Shown in pieces: positions 9,890-22,700 of a DNA stretch of 64,000 nt. Position 1 is the first letter of the stretch. Every line of letters starts with the position of its first letter. A model generated the notes under the pieces. It saw only the letters and a list, made by a program, of their open reading frames with translations. It had not been told where the DNA came from and made no database searches. Made by a program: the position numbers and the translations under genes. The stretch is from assembly GCA_026182355.1 (NCBI GenBank), contig JAPFBL010000255.1, positions 3,658,001 through 3,722,000 of the forward strand, written 5' to 3'. This DNA is from Hermatobates lingyangjiaoensis (Eukaryota > Arthropoda > Insecta > Hemiptera > Hermatobatidae).

Positions 9890-11170
9890 CATGGGTCTTA
9901 TTGTGTAGATGTACCCTACTATTTTTGGCAGTACTGCATCATGGGAAAGTTATTTTTTTGGCCAATATATTATTTTAGACAACTTTTTTTCTCCTAAACA
10001 AACATGTTTTAATATTATTTATAAATTGATACGAGTTTAATTTGTTCCGTAACCTTGCTCATTTGTCAATTTACTCGTATCTGAAAGCAATTTTCCCCAT
10101 TGAAATCAATTGAAATGCCATTAATCCGTTCCAGCCTGAAAAATACTAGCCCTAATTGTTTTTGTTACGTTATTTTAAATAACAAACATGTATTTATAAA
10201 TGACAAATATTGTATGAAAACATAATAAAAGTGAATGTAGAGGTGGTTAGAAAAAACTGGTTCTATTAAGTTTACGTACATATGTAATTAGTATTTTGGT
10301 TACTTAAATTTAACTTAGACATAACTTAAATGCTACTGTATTAAAAAAAATACAGTAGCTTTGCAGGATTAAAAAAAAACTGTCGAAGGAGATTTGTTTC
10401 TTCCTTCCTTTCAGAATGCAAGGAAATGAGTTAGGCAAGTTTCACTAAATAGATCCGATGAACGACCAGTTGCAACTTTTTCGGGGTGTTTTTTGCCACG
10501 AACTGTGAAACTCTCTCCCACATTCCCAAGATCTTCCAATTGAATTGATCTTGCAATTTTCAAAGGTAAACTGAACACTGAGTGGGCCGTAGGCGTCATC
10601 ATAGAAAAAAGAAATGTACATATTTATTAATAACCTGATAATACAATTGGCTGTTTCTCGTATCTCAAATTTCACTCGTATTTCAAAACAAAATTTTGCT
10701 TATTTGACAGCTCGTATCTCAAATATCTTGTATGTTGGGGCACTCCTATCCCGAGGTACTACTGTATTTAATTCTTCTGTTTTTTTTTTCATTTAATGCT
10801 GTTGTTAGTTTGATACTAATTTGAAAATGGCAATACTCTAAACGTTGTAGTTTGGGAGAAAAAAAAGTTGTCTAAAATCATATTTCGCCGAAATAAGTGA
10901 CTTTCCCATGATGCAGTACTGCCCAAAAATAATAGGGCACTTCTACACTATAGGACCCATTTTAAGGTAAATCATGAATTTGACTTATCAAGCGGTGTGG
11001 CCTGTAGCATGCCACACTTTTTCATACACTTCCAAATCATCCCTCTCCCCTCACATACTAACATTAAAAATACATTATAAATGGACTTTAACGACCTTGA
11101 ACCTTTAAATCCGTTAAATCTTGAAATCGAATATTTTTCGATTAAAATATGATATAGTAGGATTACTATG
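9890..11170. mobile_element. MITE-like family flanking a pogo-like remnant
   Basis: 9890-10000 (plus) and 10845-11170 (minus) are inverted copies of one repeat: both have GCAGTACTGCATCATGGGAA, a run ending in TTTTAGACAACTTTTTT, and TCTCC(T/C)AAAC. Relatives lie at 14300, 24460-25212, 39449-40036 and 49080-49850. The intervening 0.85 kb is a different element. Confidence 0.7.
10010..10765. mobile_element. pogo/Tigger-like DNA transposon remnant
   Basis: The right edge, read on the minus strand, is TACAGTAGTACCTCGGGATA followed by repeated GATACGAG motifs. The left part has GATACGAG and TTTGTTCCGTAAC. This terminus style is known from pogo/Tigger-type Tc1-mariner elements. A minus-strand frame at 10411-10602 (GKKHPEKVATGRSS) may be a leftover of an element protein, but no DDE motif is visible. 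Confidence 0.55.
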
Positions 11171-11399
11171 TTTTATTTTTATTATAGTAAGTAGTAAATA
11201 GCAAGTTCTAGCAGTAATTGTGGAACTAAGCTTTGTATGTACGATTTTATTTGCTATAAACAATTTAAAGATGAATCATGATCTGTTCAAAAAAAATAAG
11301 GCAGATAATTTGATTAGGTTGTGTAAACAATGGGCTATTAACTTAGAAATCGTTAATAATTAAAGCATAGTAGAAAGTGACGAAGTATTTTTGTGAGAT

Positions 11400-11720
11400 G
11401 ACCCAGTTAACTTAAGAAGAAGAAGAGGGGGTTGACGGTATGACGCTGAGGACTGGAGTGTGGAGTCGCCTAAGGAGGACCTCCTGACATGTAGGGAGGG
11501 GAGGTATCGTATTGAGTGGCCACAAATCATATACTATTTATGAGGCACGGGGCTTCCGGAGTCCGGACGTTTCCACTGTGAAATTGGTTCATCGACCTTG
11601 ATATAGGAGGGGGCGCCTGCATATCTGGCATGCCTCCACGGCCCCCCACCTCAGTCCAGTATCAGCCGCTCCACCCCCCGAGTAACTCAACTTGCAACCT
11701 CTTTTCTACTGGGTGGCGCA
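11400..11720. other. GC-richer block of unknown origin
   Basis: Clearly higher GC than its surroundings (runs such as GGAGGGGAGG, GGCGCCTGC, CGGCCCCCCACC), without a long open frame or terminal repeats. Probably part of an unrecognised transposon. Confidence 0.35.
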
Positions 11721-11869
11721 AAAGTACCTTTAACTACCTCCAAAATTTTGACTTTAGTTATCCCAAGTTTCAAATTATTTTGAAAAAAACTGATCATTTT
11801 TCAAATTCCCAGTATTTAGTGAATGAGTGGGAGAAATGTAAACAAAGTGTAAAGTAAATAAAAAAAATT

Positions 11870-14290
11870 AATTTATATTTTCTTGTGTAAACAGACTCTA
11901 ATAATTACAAAAGTCCTATTTTTTCGACTTTTATTAGTTTAAATTTGTTGTTAATGATCTTTATGTAGTTATATATTGAGGTAAGAATCAGTTGAAAAAA
12001 TGACATAGAAAATAATTTATGAAGATACAAACAATACATGTGCTTCTAATCTACCCTAGCCAGACCATTAAATGTTTTAAACAAATATATATAAAAATAA
12101 CTGAATTATTGTATTGTACATTTTTTAAACTAAAACAATTAATATATTTAATGCATTGATGTTAGTCTTATTAAAGCAGATAACTGATCTGATCCTATTA
12201 GTCATTGATCTGACTTCCTTCGATTCAACTCCCTTCGATGTAATTGCTAATTTCTTATATTTTTGGTTATCTAATAATAAATTTGAACGCCACAATTTTC
12301 AGTCACGTACAGCTTATTGTAAAGGTCTTTTTATAAAAATATTTTTTTTGTTTATTTTAAAATACCAAGTAGTGATAATCTTTTAATAATTTTTAAGTAC
12401 AATCATTAGTATGACTATTTACACCTCTGAAATAAGTAGGTCAACAAATTAAATCATAAACAGCTAAAATTTGTTACAGTTCCTGTTCCCTTTTGACATT
12501 TTACGATATCTTTGTACTTTAATTCACTTTAGCAGCTATTCTTGTACTAAAAATGCGAAAGACTTAAATGTTTAAAAACAGTGCATTTAAATTTAATGTC
12601 AGTAGTAAATGAAATAGCAAGATACTATCTCATCTCAAGATACTGAAAAAAATTTATATTTTGTAAATGTAAAACATTTTGGTGTTAATATATTTATTGA
12701 TTGCTTATGAAATCTAAAAAATATTGAGGTACACTTGAAAATATATTTTAAATTTCTTTAATTGAGGTTAATCGTTTAGTCAGAGTCTACGTACATACCA
12801 TAAAATAATGTTCACATCTGACGAGGATAAAGATCATTTTTCTTAATCTAAAAGTACGTGAACATTTTATGACTTGCAATAATATAAACATTTCATGTTC
12901 AATATTTGTTTTTCAGTAATATCGTAGACAACTTTTTTAAATCTTTGCCAAAAGCATTATATTATTATTAGCAAATAGTGGATTTTTATGATATAAATTT
13001 ATTTCAAAATAAATCTGATTGATTATTAAACCTGTAAATTGAAAAGAAATGATTTAATTTACGTATCAGTCAGTTTAATATTACTTTGGAGATTGAACAT
13101 TTAGAGGGGCTTCTATTATTAGAAATAAACAGTGAGCTACAGTTTGTTATTACATGACCCTAGCGACCATTATAAGACAGAAACAAGTTTCTGTGTTGTC
13201 ATGCTTAATAGTTTCAATTTTTCGAGATTATACATCGTAATCTCCATTATCACGTTTTAGATAGTTTGGTGGCCACATATTTGTTTATTAATCCATGAAA
13301 AATTGAGTCCATCTGCCAAAGAAAGCAAAGAAAAGTTTTTATAATCCTCTTATCGGTAGGCTCTAAAAAATGACTTGAATGTTGTTATGTAAATATTGAC
13401 CTCGATAAGAAAGTTCTGATTAAGAAGTTCAGGTAATAACTTTCACATTTTATTAATGATTTTAAATTATATGTTGGATGACTGTTACTTGAAAGATGTA
13501 AAGGAGCTAGGAAATAATAAAGAGATGTGGATGAGAAGGAAGCCACAGGGAGAATGAGTCGTGGAATGAAAGAGCCGTTGGCTCAGTCTTATTAACGGGG
13601 CATAATTGATGTGTTTCTGTTATTAGGCGCAACAATGAGAGGCTAATTCACTCTCAACTAGAGGGAGAAGTAAAAGACTGGTGTCCACCATACAATGAGT
13701 CGAAAAGTATAAACAATCTGACACGCCACATTTCAAGTATAATTAGAATTATTATTAATTATACCAACATTATATTAACATCATTACCTTTACAATTACT
13801 CTCTTCGTAAAATACAATATGTACTTTTAATTACATAAATAAATATAAAAATGTGATGTTTGTCTATGAATGCGTTTACAGTGTGGAAATGCTCGAATTT
13901 CATCTAATTTGAGTGGACCATTTTCACTTTTCTTTCACCTTTTTCAGGTAAAGTTTTATTGTAAAAAAATTATTTCATATGAATTCGAGTATAAGAAATT
14001 GGGTTATGACACTTTTTTTGATGTCTCACGATATCCTCATGATATGTACGCTACTAATGGGCTAAGTAGGTAACGCAAGTGAAACCACCATGAGCTTTAT
14101 CTCAGAAGATTTCAAATTGGGTCTAAATATGTAACAGTTATAAATACAAAAAAACAACGCACCCAAACAAAAATTATATCACATTTGACTGAAAGTCAAA
14201 AAATACTGTCGACTATAAAATTGTCTGCAACTATTGTTCGAAATATTTTTCTCTGTGAAAATTTTGAAAAAACTAAATTTTTTTCTTCTT
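11870..14290. other. Intergenic, nothing recognised
   Basis: AT-rich. Several 60-76 codon frames are present, but none has family-like motifs or splice context. Confidence 0.45.
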
Positions 14291-14299
14291 TAATATAGC

Positions 14300-14545
14300 T
14301 TCTTGAGTATAGCATGAAATCGACCCAAAGAATGTGGGCATGCTATGTCTGCTGGATCAAATTCATGTTTTACCTAAAGATGGGTCCTTTAGTTAGATGT
14401 ACTCTATTATTGTTTTTGGGCAGTATTGGATCATGGAAAAGTTGCTTTTTTATCCAAAATATTATTTTAGGTAACTTTTTTGTTTCTTGTAAACTGCTAA
14501 GTTTAGAGTATTGAAATTTTAGAATTAAAATTACAATGAATTTAA
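14300..14545 (+). repeat. MITE-like family fragment
   Basis: Contains TTTTTGGGCAGTATTGGATC, a GGAAAAGTTGC block and TTTAGGTAACTTTTTTG, matching 9890-10000. The rest of the element is not recognisable here. Confidence 0.6.
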
Positions 14546-14679
14546 AAAAAAATTAAATTCAGTTAATTTTATAAATCGAATGTTATTGTATACTATAATA
14601 CTCTATGAATGTAAATATTCTAAACATTTATTTATGTTGATAAATATTAATTACAATATATTCTTATTAATATGTAGGG

Positions 14680-15475
14680 GTAGTAATGGAATTGGAATGA
14701 TTATGCGCCCCTTATAGCGTCTAGCACTCAACTCCGACTTTCGGCCTTCACGAGGCTACCCTGTTACCTGCTATATGCAGGGACAAACAAAAGAGGAGGA
14801 GGAGGTGGCCAGGGGCTGGGCCTGACCGCCTTCGTTTTACAATCCTTCTAACTTCCCAAATCCTCTCCTCTTATCCCAGCCTCAATCCAAGGAGTTATGC
14901 AATTCATGTCGAAGGATGGATGATACAGGGATTACTGTATTACGAACGGAGCCTCAAGAGAACTAGGCGACCCTCTTGAGAAAATAGCCTTACTCCGGTA
15001 TGCGGTGTTCTGCCGGAGCGAACAAAATACCACCGATAGAGCTTCAGGGATTTTCCCCTATATTATACTAAAGAGAAGGAAGTCCGGAGACCATCCTTTG
15101 AAAGCGCAGAGGGTCCAAAAGCGCTAACTAGTGGGAGCCAACCTCCCAGAAGTTTACCTAAGGACCCGAAGAAGACTTTCCCGAAGAAGGCGAAAGGAAG
15201 TCAGTTTCTCCCGAAACATACGGAGCCTGAATGGGCATTATCAATGATGGTTTGTGCACATTCTGCAAAGAAGAGGAAGAACACCGTTGCACCTGCTGGC
15301 TGACTGTCAGGCAACTTTTTGCTGCACAGAGGTAGGTGCTTCTGGATACTTAACAGAACCATAGAAAAACTTTTACCGCTGGACTCAGCAAAAGTGCTGA
15401 GCCTCTTGAAGGTGTTGAAGCTAACTGCTGGGGTACTTTAGTACAGAAGAGGGGAATTACAATTGTTTTTTTTTA
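14680..15475 (+). pseudogene. Decayed non-LTR retrotransposon 3' end
   Basis: A GC-richer block whose translation reads LCTFCKEEEE in one frame and TPLHLLADC in the next: the C-x2-C...H-x4-C finger typical of the C-terminal end of LINE polyproteins (R1/Jockey/I types), interrupted by a frameshift near 15275. A further frame segment (WILNRTIEKLLPLDSAKVLS) continues to a stop near 15440. At least two frameshifts and a stop make it non-functional. Confidence 0.65.
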
Positions 15476-15479
15476 AGAC

Positions 15480-18050
15480 GCAATGCTATAGTCACCTTGA
15501 AATTATAATAATGATAAAAAAAATATGTAATGATTATAAAACCAATATATTAGTTAAGTTACATTTTAAATTAACGCAAACAATTGTAAGACACAATGCA
15601 ATATAAATAAGACTCTTATAACAATTCTTACGATATTACCCTGGGTTAAGATATATTGAGTTCGTGGTAGAACTCTATGTCTAATTTTGCTCGAGTACAT
15701 TTTATTAGTGCCGTAAAACTTTATTTCATTAACATTTTATCCTAGTTTCAAGGTATCTTAGTGTGTGTGAGGTAAACAATAACATAATGAATGGTAAGTC
15801 AGTGGAAAAAGTTGAAATGTCAGATATCTCTGTTCAGTGGAGAACCTTATTCGTCAATAATAATTATTGGCAGACTGAAAGCCGTATTTAGAAGTAATTT
15901 TTGACCGCTGACGTTTCAGTAGAACAATAGCCATCGGTGATAGTTGTCCTTGTACTACTGCGTTTAGTGACGCCATTGCGTAACAAAGCAACAGCGAATC
16001 CCTGATAGCTCCAATTGCAACATCCATCAGCATGTTGCACACTTGATTGTATTTAATAAATCATTTTTACTGCTTCATAAATATGTATGTGCAATTGTTA
16101 CTATTAAAATAGCATTTTATTATTTATTTCAAGATGCTAGAGCTTCTCTTAACTCTATCATATAGTAGAAGAACAGATGATATTAAAACACCGAATCATC
16201 TTTGCTTTACCATAATTTTATGGCACTAAGTTCATTATAACACACTTAACATCTGATATGTTATTACCAGTTCTAATCGATTATAAGAGATTATGCTATT
16301 ATAATAATATTTAAAATACCAACTCTTAATCAAGGTTGTGCAACCGAGTTTATAATTCTTCACTATAAAAATTAAGTGACGAAAAGGCTCTTCATTCTTT
16401 ACTGTCCTTGTTAAGAAAGATTAATCGTGTATAATGATTAATTAAAGGTAATTAAAGTAATTAAGTTAAATTATAACTTTAATTTAAATATGTTCCTTTA
16501 GGTATGGTAAAAATTAAGTTAACATTCTTACCTTTCAATTTTTAAGCCTGGCTTTTAAGAATGCAACAAAAATCTTGATATAACTTTAAAATGTAGTATA
16601 AAATATTTAAGTTAATACTAGTTGTACGTTTGTATAAGTATAGTATAGTAATCTTGAAATAAAGACAGTTTCAATTTTGGTGGACTTAGTCGTTTTGAGG
16701 ACCCCGAGTCCATTTATGTAGATTTTTCGTTGATGTCTGTACATGTTTGGGTGGGTATGTATCCAAAAAGGTGTGTAAAAAAGCTACAGGACACATCGTT
16801 TAATTTTTCTTTTAATATTATACCATTAAATAATCCTTTTAGCCTAGAAGAGCTGTATAGTTTTAGGGCATGTTGCCTCACGTGAAATCGATCTACTCGT
16901 ACTTTGACACCCTTTACGTGCTTTTAGACAACACGTTTTCCCTTAAACTACTGAATTGAGAGAGTTACAATTTACAGTAATTATGAACTTGATATTAGAA
17001 TTTACTAAAAAAGAGTTTTAGAATTTTTAATAACGAAAAGGTCAGTTTCTCACAAAAACTGTAATAATTTTGATCTTGACTGAGTCAGTAAACTTGTGAA
17101 CATAATACTGGTCACACTTCTCAGAGATAATAATGAACTTTAAGAAAATTCATTATAAGGAAACGAAACGTATAATTTTTTACTAAAATTCTTTCAACAT
17201 AGAAAGTAGAATGCAATTTTGTATATTCAAACAGTCTTTTTCTCGCTGTATGCTATAACAAAAAAATGCTTTTTTCAGTTTACTAGAAAAGATGATACAA
17301 CCCAAAATGGTGGAACTTTAGTCGAATTAGAGCAAACTGATTTACTTTCTAGATATTTTTTATATTACCATGGAACATTTATAGAAATACATCTAGAAAA
17401 TTTAAAAATTATTTAAATTACTACATATGTGCTTAAAAAAGTTAATTGTATATCTAAATTGCATAACATTTTTAATTTATTATTGCGAACACTATATGAA
17501 AGCATAGAGTTCAGTGTAATACTCATGACAATGGGATTGTATTACCTTGAATTTGGACTGGAAGTCCATGCAGTTATTCTACTAAAAAGGTTTCCATTTC
17601 GTATTCTTACTTGAAGTGTGAGAACTGTATTCAGGGAGACTAGAGTACATGACCAAGTAGTGAATCATATATCACCAATTCTACTATTTTCAATTTCTTT
17701 AACCATACACGCAGAGATATTAATTAAACTTGATCTTGATCACAACAAAAACAGAGGTAAAAACCTAAAAATTGTTGTATTTTTTAATAGTTTTAATTTG
17801 TTCATACTTTTTGCCATTAAAAGATGTAATAATAGATAGAAAAAATGTATAAGTAAAAACTTACAGAGCTACACATTATTGATTATTTATTTATTTTTAC
17901 TCCACTTTATGTAGTGTAAATATATTTATATTTTGATAAATTTACACGTTTAGAGATACTCTGAATTAATATTTGATATTTTTGGATGATGTCTTGATGT
18001 GTATGTGTGTGAGACACATAAGTGTGTGAATCCTATATTTTTTATTCTAC
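15480..18050. other. Intergenic; one MITE-like end
   Basis: About 16635-16800 resembles the 5' part of the MITE-like family (TATAGTAATCTTGAAA, CGTTTTGAGG). A GAAACGTC hairpin-like segment lies on the minus strand near 15910-15950 but lacks a CTGANGA box. Otherwise nothing. Confidence 0.45.
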
Positions 18051-18059
18051 AAAGACTAC

Positions 18060-18440
18060 AGTTTGATAACCAACGAGATTTTCCGTGCATTGATGCACGT
18101 TGGGGTCAGGTAGTTCCAAGCCAGAGGCTTTCACCTGCTTGTCTGTTTGTACTACTTTGATTGCTCAGGTCTGTCAGGTAGGTTGGTATGTTAGTTTTTG
18201 TCATGTTTCTGGTGAGTATGTTTCGTGGTCGGTTGGTCATTGAGTCTAAAGTCATCATTTATCGTGAATTTGGTGATATGATTATTCGGAGGGGGATTGC
18301 TTTCAGAGAATTTGAGGTAAAAGTGTTCTTACTAGCAGGTTAGAGTGTACGGGAAGTTTTCTGTCTTTATCGATAGCCAGGCGCCTAATGTAAGTTTCTA
18401 TTGATTCCATCTTTAGATCACGCTGGATATACGAAAACAT
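18060..18440 (-). repeat. Unclassified element end with strong hairpin
   Basis: On the minus strand, CGTGCA-TCAA-TGCACG forms a perfect six-pair hairpin followed by GAAAATCTCGTTGG, inside AACG...CGTT flanks. Upstream minus-strand text includes RLAIDKDRKLPVHSNL-like residues in broken frames. It sits beside a TA/GA tract, as PLE-type ends here do, but I cannot assign it. Confidence 0.35.
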
Positions 18441-18447
18441 AATGAAA

Positions 18448-18455
18448 TATATATG

Positions 18456-18502
<47 letters not shown>
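18448..18502. repeat. TA then GA microsatellite
   Basis: ATATATATGTATATATA followed by about 28 bases of AG repeat. Confidence 0.9.
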
Positions 18503-18506
<4 letters not shown>

Positions 18507-18639
18507 ATAGTCCTAGGTGTAAAAATGATTCTTACTGTCATAGGAAAAAGTACTTCATCATACTTTCTAATAAGTAAATACTAATTTCATTCTAGAAACT
18601 TAAAATTCCATATTTACTTTTGCCTTAATATCAGACTTG

Positions 18640-18745
18640 CGGAGTCGGAAGCTACAAGGCCCTACTCCAGCTCCTATTAATCTTAAGTTGCAGAACCAAA
18701 CCCAATCGGACTCCCGACTCTGAGTCCGACTCCTCAAAGTTGTAA
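18640..18745. repeat. Short inverted repeat with GGAGTCGG ends
   Basis: The left side TGCGGAGTCGGAAGC and right side GAGTCCGACTCCTC are complementary in their central 8-10 bases. Probably a short DNA-element remnant. Confidence 0.4.
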
Positions 18746-19079
18746 CTGCGGTTTAGAGGGTAATAAATTTACTTTGATTAAGTACCTAAATTTCATTGCA
18801 AATAGTCTAAATGCATTTGTCAACGCCATTCTAAAAACTCATTGCCAAAAATTCATTCCTTAGGATGTATATTTTAAATAGAGAAATTATCTGTTGAATC
18901 TTTATCAATATATAAAGAGACTTATTATACCATCAAATAGTGTAAAATGAATGAAACGTTATTTAAACTTGAATCCAGTAATATTTCTAATTTGTATATT
19001 GAAAAATCCTATGGATTATTAACAGTTATAAACTACATGATTAATATTTGAAAATAAAAAAATAAATAGTTTGTTGGCA

Positions 19080-19380
19080 AAAACAAGTTGGCTTCAGTGA
19101 GTTTCTCTCTTGCAGTCTTTTTGTCTGCGCTTTTGAGACTTAATGCTGAAACTGGCATTCAACTCTTGCCTGTGAAGGAGGAACTACAGTGCTTAAGGCT
19201 TCATCAACATCTGACTTGGGTTTTCCTTCTATCTGCTCTTCCTGTTTTAATGCATCATAAAAGTCAATCATGGAACTTGTTAAACCTGTATTTACTAACG
19301 CTGATTCCCCTAGCTTCAGCGCTTGGACCTTGCCTTATCATCAGATGCTTTTAAAAATCTTCTCCATTGCAGATTACCTT
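19080..19380 (-). pseudogene. Possible pseudogene fragment, unidentified
   Basis: On the minus strand, one frame gives about 60 uninterrupted codons with ordinary composition (GESALVNTGLTSSMIDFYDA, then KQEEQIEGKPKSDVDEAL) before a stop. A second frame supplies KASDDKARSK just upstream, which suggests a frameshift. No splice sites bracket it. The complementary plus-strand frame of 88 codons is taken as its shadow. I do not recognise the source protein. Confidence 0.35.
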
Positions 19381-19559
19381 CGAGTTTTTGGCTGGACTTG
19401 AAATGCTGTCTGGATCTTCAGAGGATAGTTTCAAATGAGCAAGAAATCTTAAATTTCGTAATTTACCGTGAATCTCTTTTTGAAACAGCGATTGTGTTTG
19501 ACTTTAAGAACTGGCTTTTCAAAATTAATCCAAATTTTGAATAATAATAATGAGGTTTT

Positions 19560-20280
19560 GAAAGATGATATACAAAACTAAAAAGGATAAGTATTAACGT
19601 TCACTTGTATTCACTTGACAAATTTGGTTATATTAACGTTATTCTAATTTAAAATGTAAATATAAATAAAAAACAGAAGAATCTTTCTTTTAAAAATTAT
19701 TAATAACAATTTTATCAATAATCAATTGATATCATTCATATCCGAAAACTACTGATACATCAAAACAGAAACGTTCAAGTCATTAAAGTAGTGTAGTTTA
19801 CCATTCATGATTCAGAGATCTTTTTCAGATATATTATTTCGAGAACAAAACCTTTGAATGAAACATTTTTCCTCTCAAATTTTTATTCACAATTGTTTAC
19901 CATTCCCCACATCATTTCATCACTTATCTAGAAAAATTGAAAATAGGTCCACAGAAAACAGGAAAATATATACAAAACTCACTTCTACATTCTACAATAA
20001 ATAAGAATCAATTTAAAATTAAGTATAGGAAATGGAATCCGATATAATATTAATCCTAAATATAATATAACGACCCTATTATATTATAATAATAATCCTA
20101 AAATCCCATATAATAATTCTAAAATAACAAGTAAAAGGAAAACAAATATATGAACCAAGCATATTATAAACCAATAAAAGTAAAAAGGCTAAAATGAAAT
20201 AAAAAATATAAAAAAAATAAAATATAGTAATAATATAATAATTAAATAAACAAGTAATATAAAAATTAAAAATAATAATT
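19560..20280. other. Very AT-rich, no gene
   Basis: Low-complexity TAATA-rich sequence, resembling in composition the 3' UTR of the PLE copies at 54600-54850. Confidence 0.4.
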
Positions 20281-20283
20281 AAT

Positions 20284-20345
20284 TTTTTTCCCTCTTGATG
20301 ACGGTTCATACCAAAAATTAGAGACTGAAAGAGTGTGTTTTTCTT
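20284..20345 (+). repeat. Decayed family 5 motif
   Basis: TTGATGACGGTTCATACC then AAAAATTAGAGACTG. It aligns with the ribozyme-like core at 23031 but has lost C3 and the G of GAAA. Confidence 0.55.
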
Positions 20346-20449
20346 TTATCTATATATAAAAGAAGAACGACTTTAGTCGTTCATTTCAGATCGTTTTTCA
20401 CCGTTGTAGTACATAAATATATGTGTATAAATATTCGGGTGCACACTAC

Positions 20450-21100
20450 ACTATTTTTCAAAAGAAAAGCCAAGACCCGCTCGGCTCACTCTTATAAAAT
20501 GTCTATGGTATAGACTGAACAATGGTGACGCGATGTCTACCTGCTCTGTTGAAACGTTCCTCAAAGTCCTTTTTACCCATATGGCATGAAAGCCCCGCAA
20601 ACCTGGCCCACATAATTTTTCATTACCTGCTCTTTCAGCTACCTAGACCGAAGTTGATTCACCCTCTAGTGATCCAGGGAGGAAAATCGTAACTCTCGAT
20701 CAGAATTGTTTGCTGATGAAATCAAAGCCAAGAAAAAAATTAAATTTATTAATTCTTTGGATTGGAATTTAATTTTATTAAAAATAGTTATTCTTATAAT
20801 TATCTATAAAATACCTGTTTCTTAGTTATTATTATTTACTTTTTACTTAATATTTGTCTTTGGTATGTGGTATCTTGGTTTCTATATTAAGTTAGTCAGT
20901 TATTGTTTTACTCATAATATTGGCAGTTTGAAATGTGATGATACTAACTGTAATAGAAACAGCAAAAATAATTCCACGGAAATGTTAAATTTAATTGGTC
21001 TGTAATATTCCTTTATTTAATTTATTTTACTTTGTTCTATGTAAATATAGTGTTACTGAGTTAAACCTATTATCATCAATAGTGCAGTCTGAATTATATT
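20450..21100. other. Intergenic, partly higher GC
   Basis: 20450-20720 has mixed composition (CCGCTCGGCTCAC, CCCGCAAACCTGGCCC) but no frame or repeat I can name. The rest is AT-rich. Confidence 0.35.
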
Positions 21101-21120
21101 ATTTATATATATATAACAGG

Positions 21121-21390
21121 TTCAATAATATATCGACCGTTTGATAGAATAGGTGTGTTCTCTAATCGGGGTTCGGTCAATTTTCCAGGATATATCCGTT
21201 TGATAGAATAGATGTGTTCTCTAATCGGAGTTCGGTCAATTTTCCAGGATATATCCGTTTGATAGAATAGGTGTGTTCTAGAAAATTAGAAAACACACCT
21301 ATTCTATCAGACGGTCGATATATTATTGAATCTGTTATATATATCCTGGAAATTTGACCGAACCCCGATTAGAGAACACACCTATATATA
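21121..21390. repeat. 59-bp tandem plus inverted copy, family 7 end block
   Basis: TTGATAGAAT recurs at 21141, 21200 and 21259, a 59-base period. Each unit carries GTGTGTTCTCTAATCGG or a close variant, and units 1 and 2 continue through TTCGGTCAATTTTCCAGGAT. The third unit turns into its own reverse complement (ACACACCTATTCTATC). A further reverse copy ends at the TA tract near 21386. The same block ends the elements at 4330-4400 and 42080-42485. Confidence 0.8.
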
Positions 21391-21399
21391 TATATGTAT

Positions 21400-22430
21400 A
21401 AAACAACCTTCGGTAATAAAGGATAAATGAAAAAGTTCTAAAACTTTTCCCTTAAAGAACTAAAATCACAAAGACTTAAGACCACGAGTAACTCTAGAGG
21501 CTTAAAACTTGTTCATATTCGGTTTATTTAATTATGTAAGAAGAAATATTTGTTTTATGGCTTATATTAGGAAAGGGATCAACATTTTCAATAGTTGGTT
21601 TAAGGTGGGAAGAGGTTTGAGGTAGAGTGATAAGCGAGGTAATAGGTTTGGGGGGGGGGGGGGATACTTGAGTTGGACTACCTGAGGCATGGGGTGGGGG
21701 TATGTTGGGTAAATTGAAGGGAGGCGAATCGCAGGCTTAGATGGCTGTGACATAAATTCCATAGTGTGTTGCGTGACGTCTTATTAAATGAGTTGATAAC
21801 TGCTTGGGCTGAGAGAAGGTGTGGATGGCATGCAAGGAAGGAGATGTATTTAACAGAGTTTTAATGGTTGACAGCAATTTATGAAAATAAGAGTTTCTTA
21901 AATTATTGTAGTTAAAGAGTGTTAGGTAAGACAAATGAAGTGATGTTTGAAAGCCAAAAATTGCAATGTCCTTAAAATAGGGTGTGAGACAGAGAGAGAG
22001 GCAACATTAGTGTGAGGTGATTTGGGGGGAGGGGGGGGGGGTTAGTTAATATTGAAGATAGACATTTTGGTAAAAAATCAATGTGAACGATGCAATTGGT
22101 AATTTTAAGTGCTAAGTAAAATTGATTAATGGACCTGAACAACCCAGAAGGGTGTAGGGTTCTGCATAATTGAACAAACACAAAACAAACAACTTTTTAA
22201 AATCAATGTAACAAATTACAAAATAACTGTTGAAAGGTGAAACAAATCGAACAAATGCAATATATGAGGTAGCACAAGTGTAACAATAAGATAGTAAATG
22301 AGCAAGAAGAAAGGTATACAAGCCACAATTTATGTAAATTATTTTTTGTAATATATGCATGTACATAACAAAATTTCAAAATAAACTATCTTTTTTTTCA
22401 ATCATTATTTTTTTCTATAGTTTAAATGTT
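21400..22430. other. No gene; G-rich runs
   Basis: Poly-G runs at about 21648-21663 and 22024-22040. Minus-strand frames of 60-84 codons are proline- and leucine-rich, and one faintly resembles the linker before the PLE endonuclease. Not enough to call. Confidence 0.35.
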
Positions 22431-22432
22431 GA

Positions 22433-22435
<3 letters not shown>

Positions 22436-22480
<45 letters not shown>
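22436..22480. repeat. (TA)n microsatellite
   Basis: About 45 bases of TA, left flank of the family 6 fragment. Confidence 0.95.
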
Positions 22481-22481
<1 letters not shown>

Positions 22482-22700
22482 CAGGAAATGGCCTAATACT
22501 TACTTGAAACGACCTCCACCCATCAGATGTCTCAACCCCCATCTAGAACATAGTTCAGTTTATGAATTCACTCTCACACGATGTGATAGACTGTAATTCA
22601 CTATACTTTAGTTTTAAGTTAGCCTGAGGATGGTCTACGGGACCAAAACATGATAGGGCTGTTCTAAATGGTTAGAGATTAGTTTATCTGTGACTATTTT
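22481..22700 (+). mobile_element. Family 6 element end, degenerate ribozyme-like core
   Basis: At 22624: CTGAGGA, extra T, GGTC/GACC hairpin with TACGG loop, then CAAAACATG where GAAA plus a palindrome is expected. Same plan as the other families but the G of GAAA is lost. It starts directly at a TA tract. Confidence 0.5.

Noticed and set aside
15854..16042. Minus-strand GAAACGTC segment as another hammerhead
   Set aside because: No CTGANGA box and no convincing helix I; at most a decayed relative.
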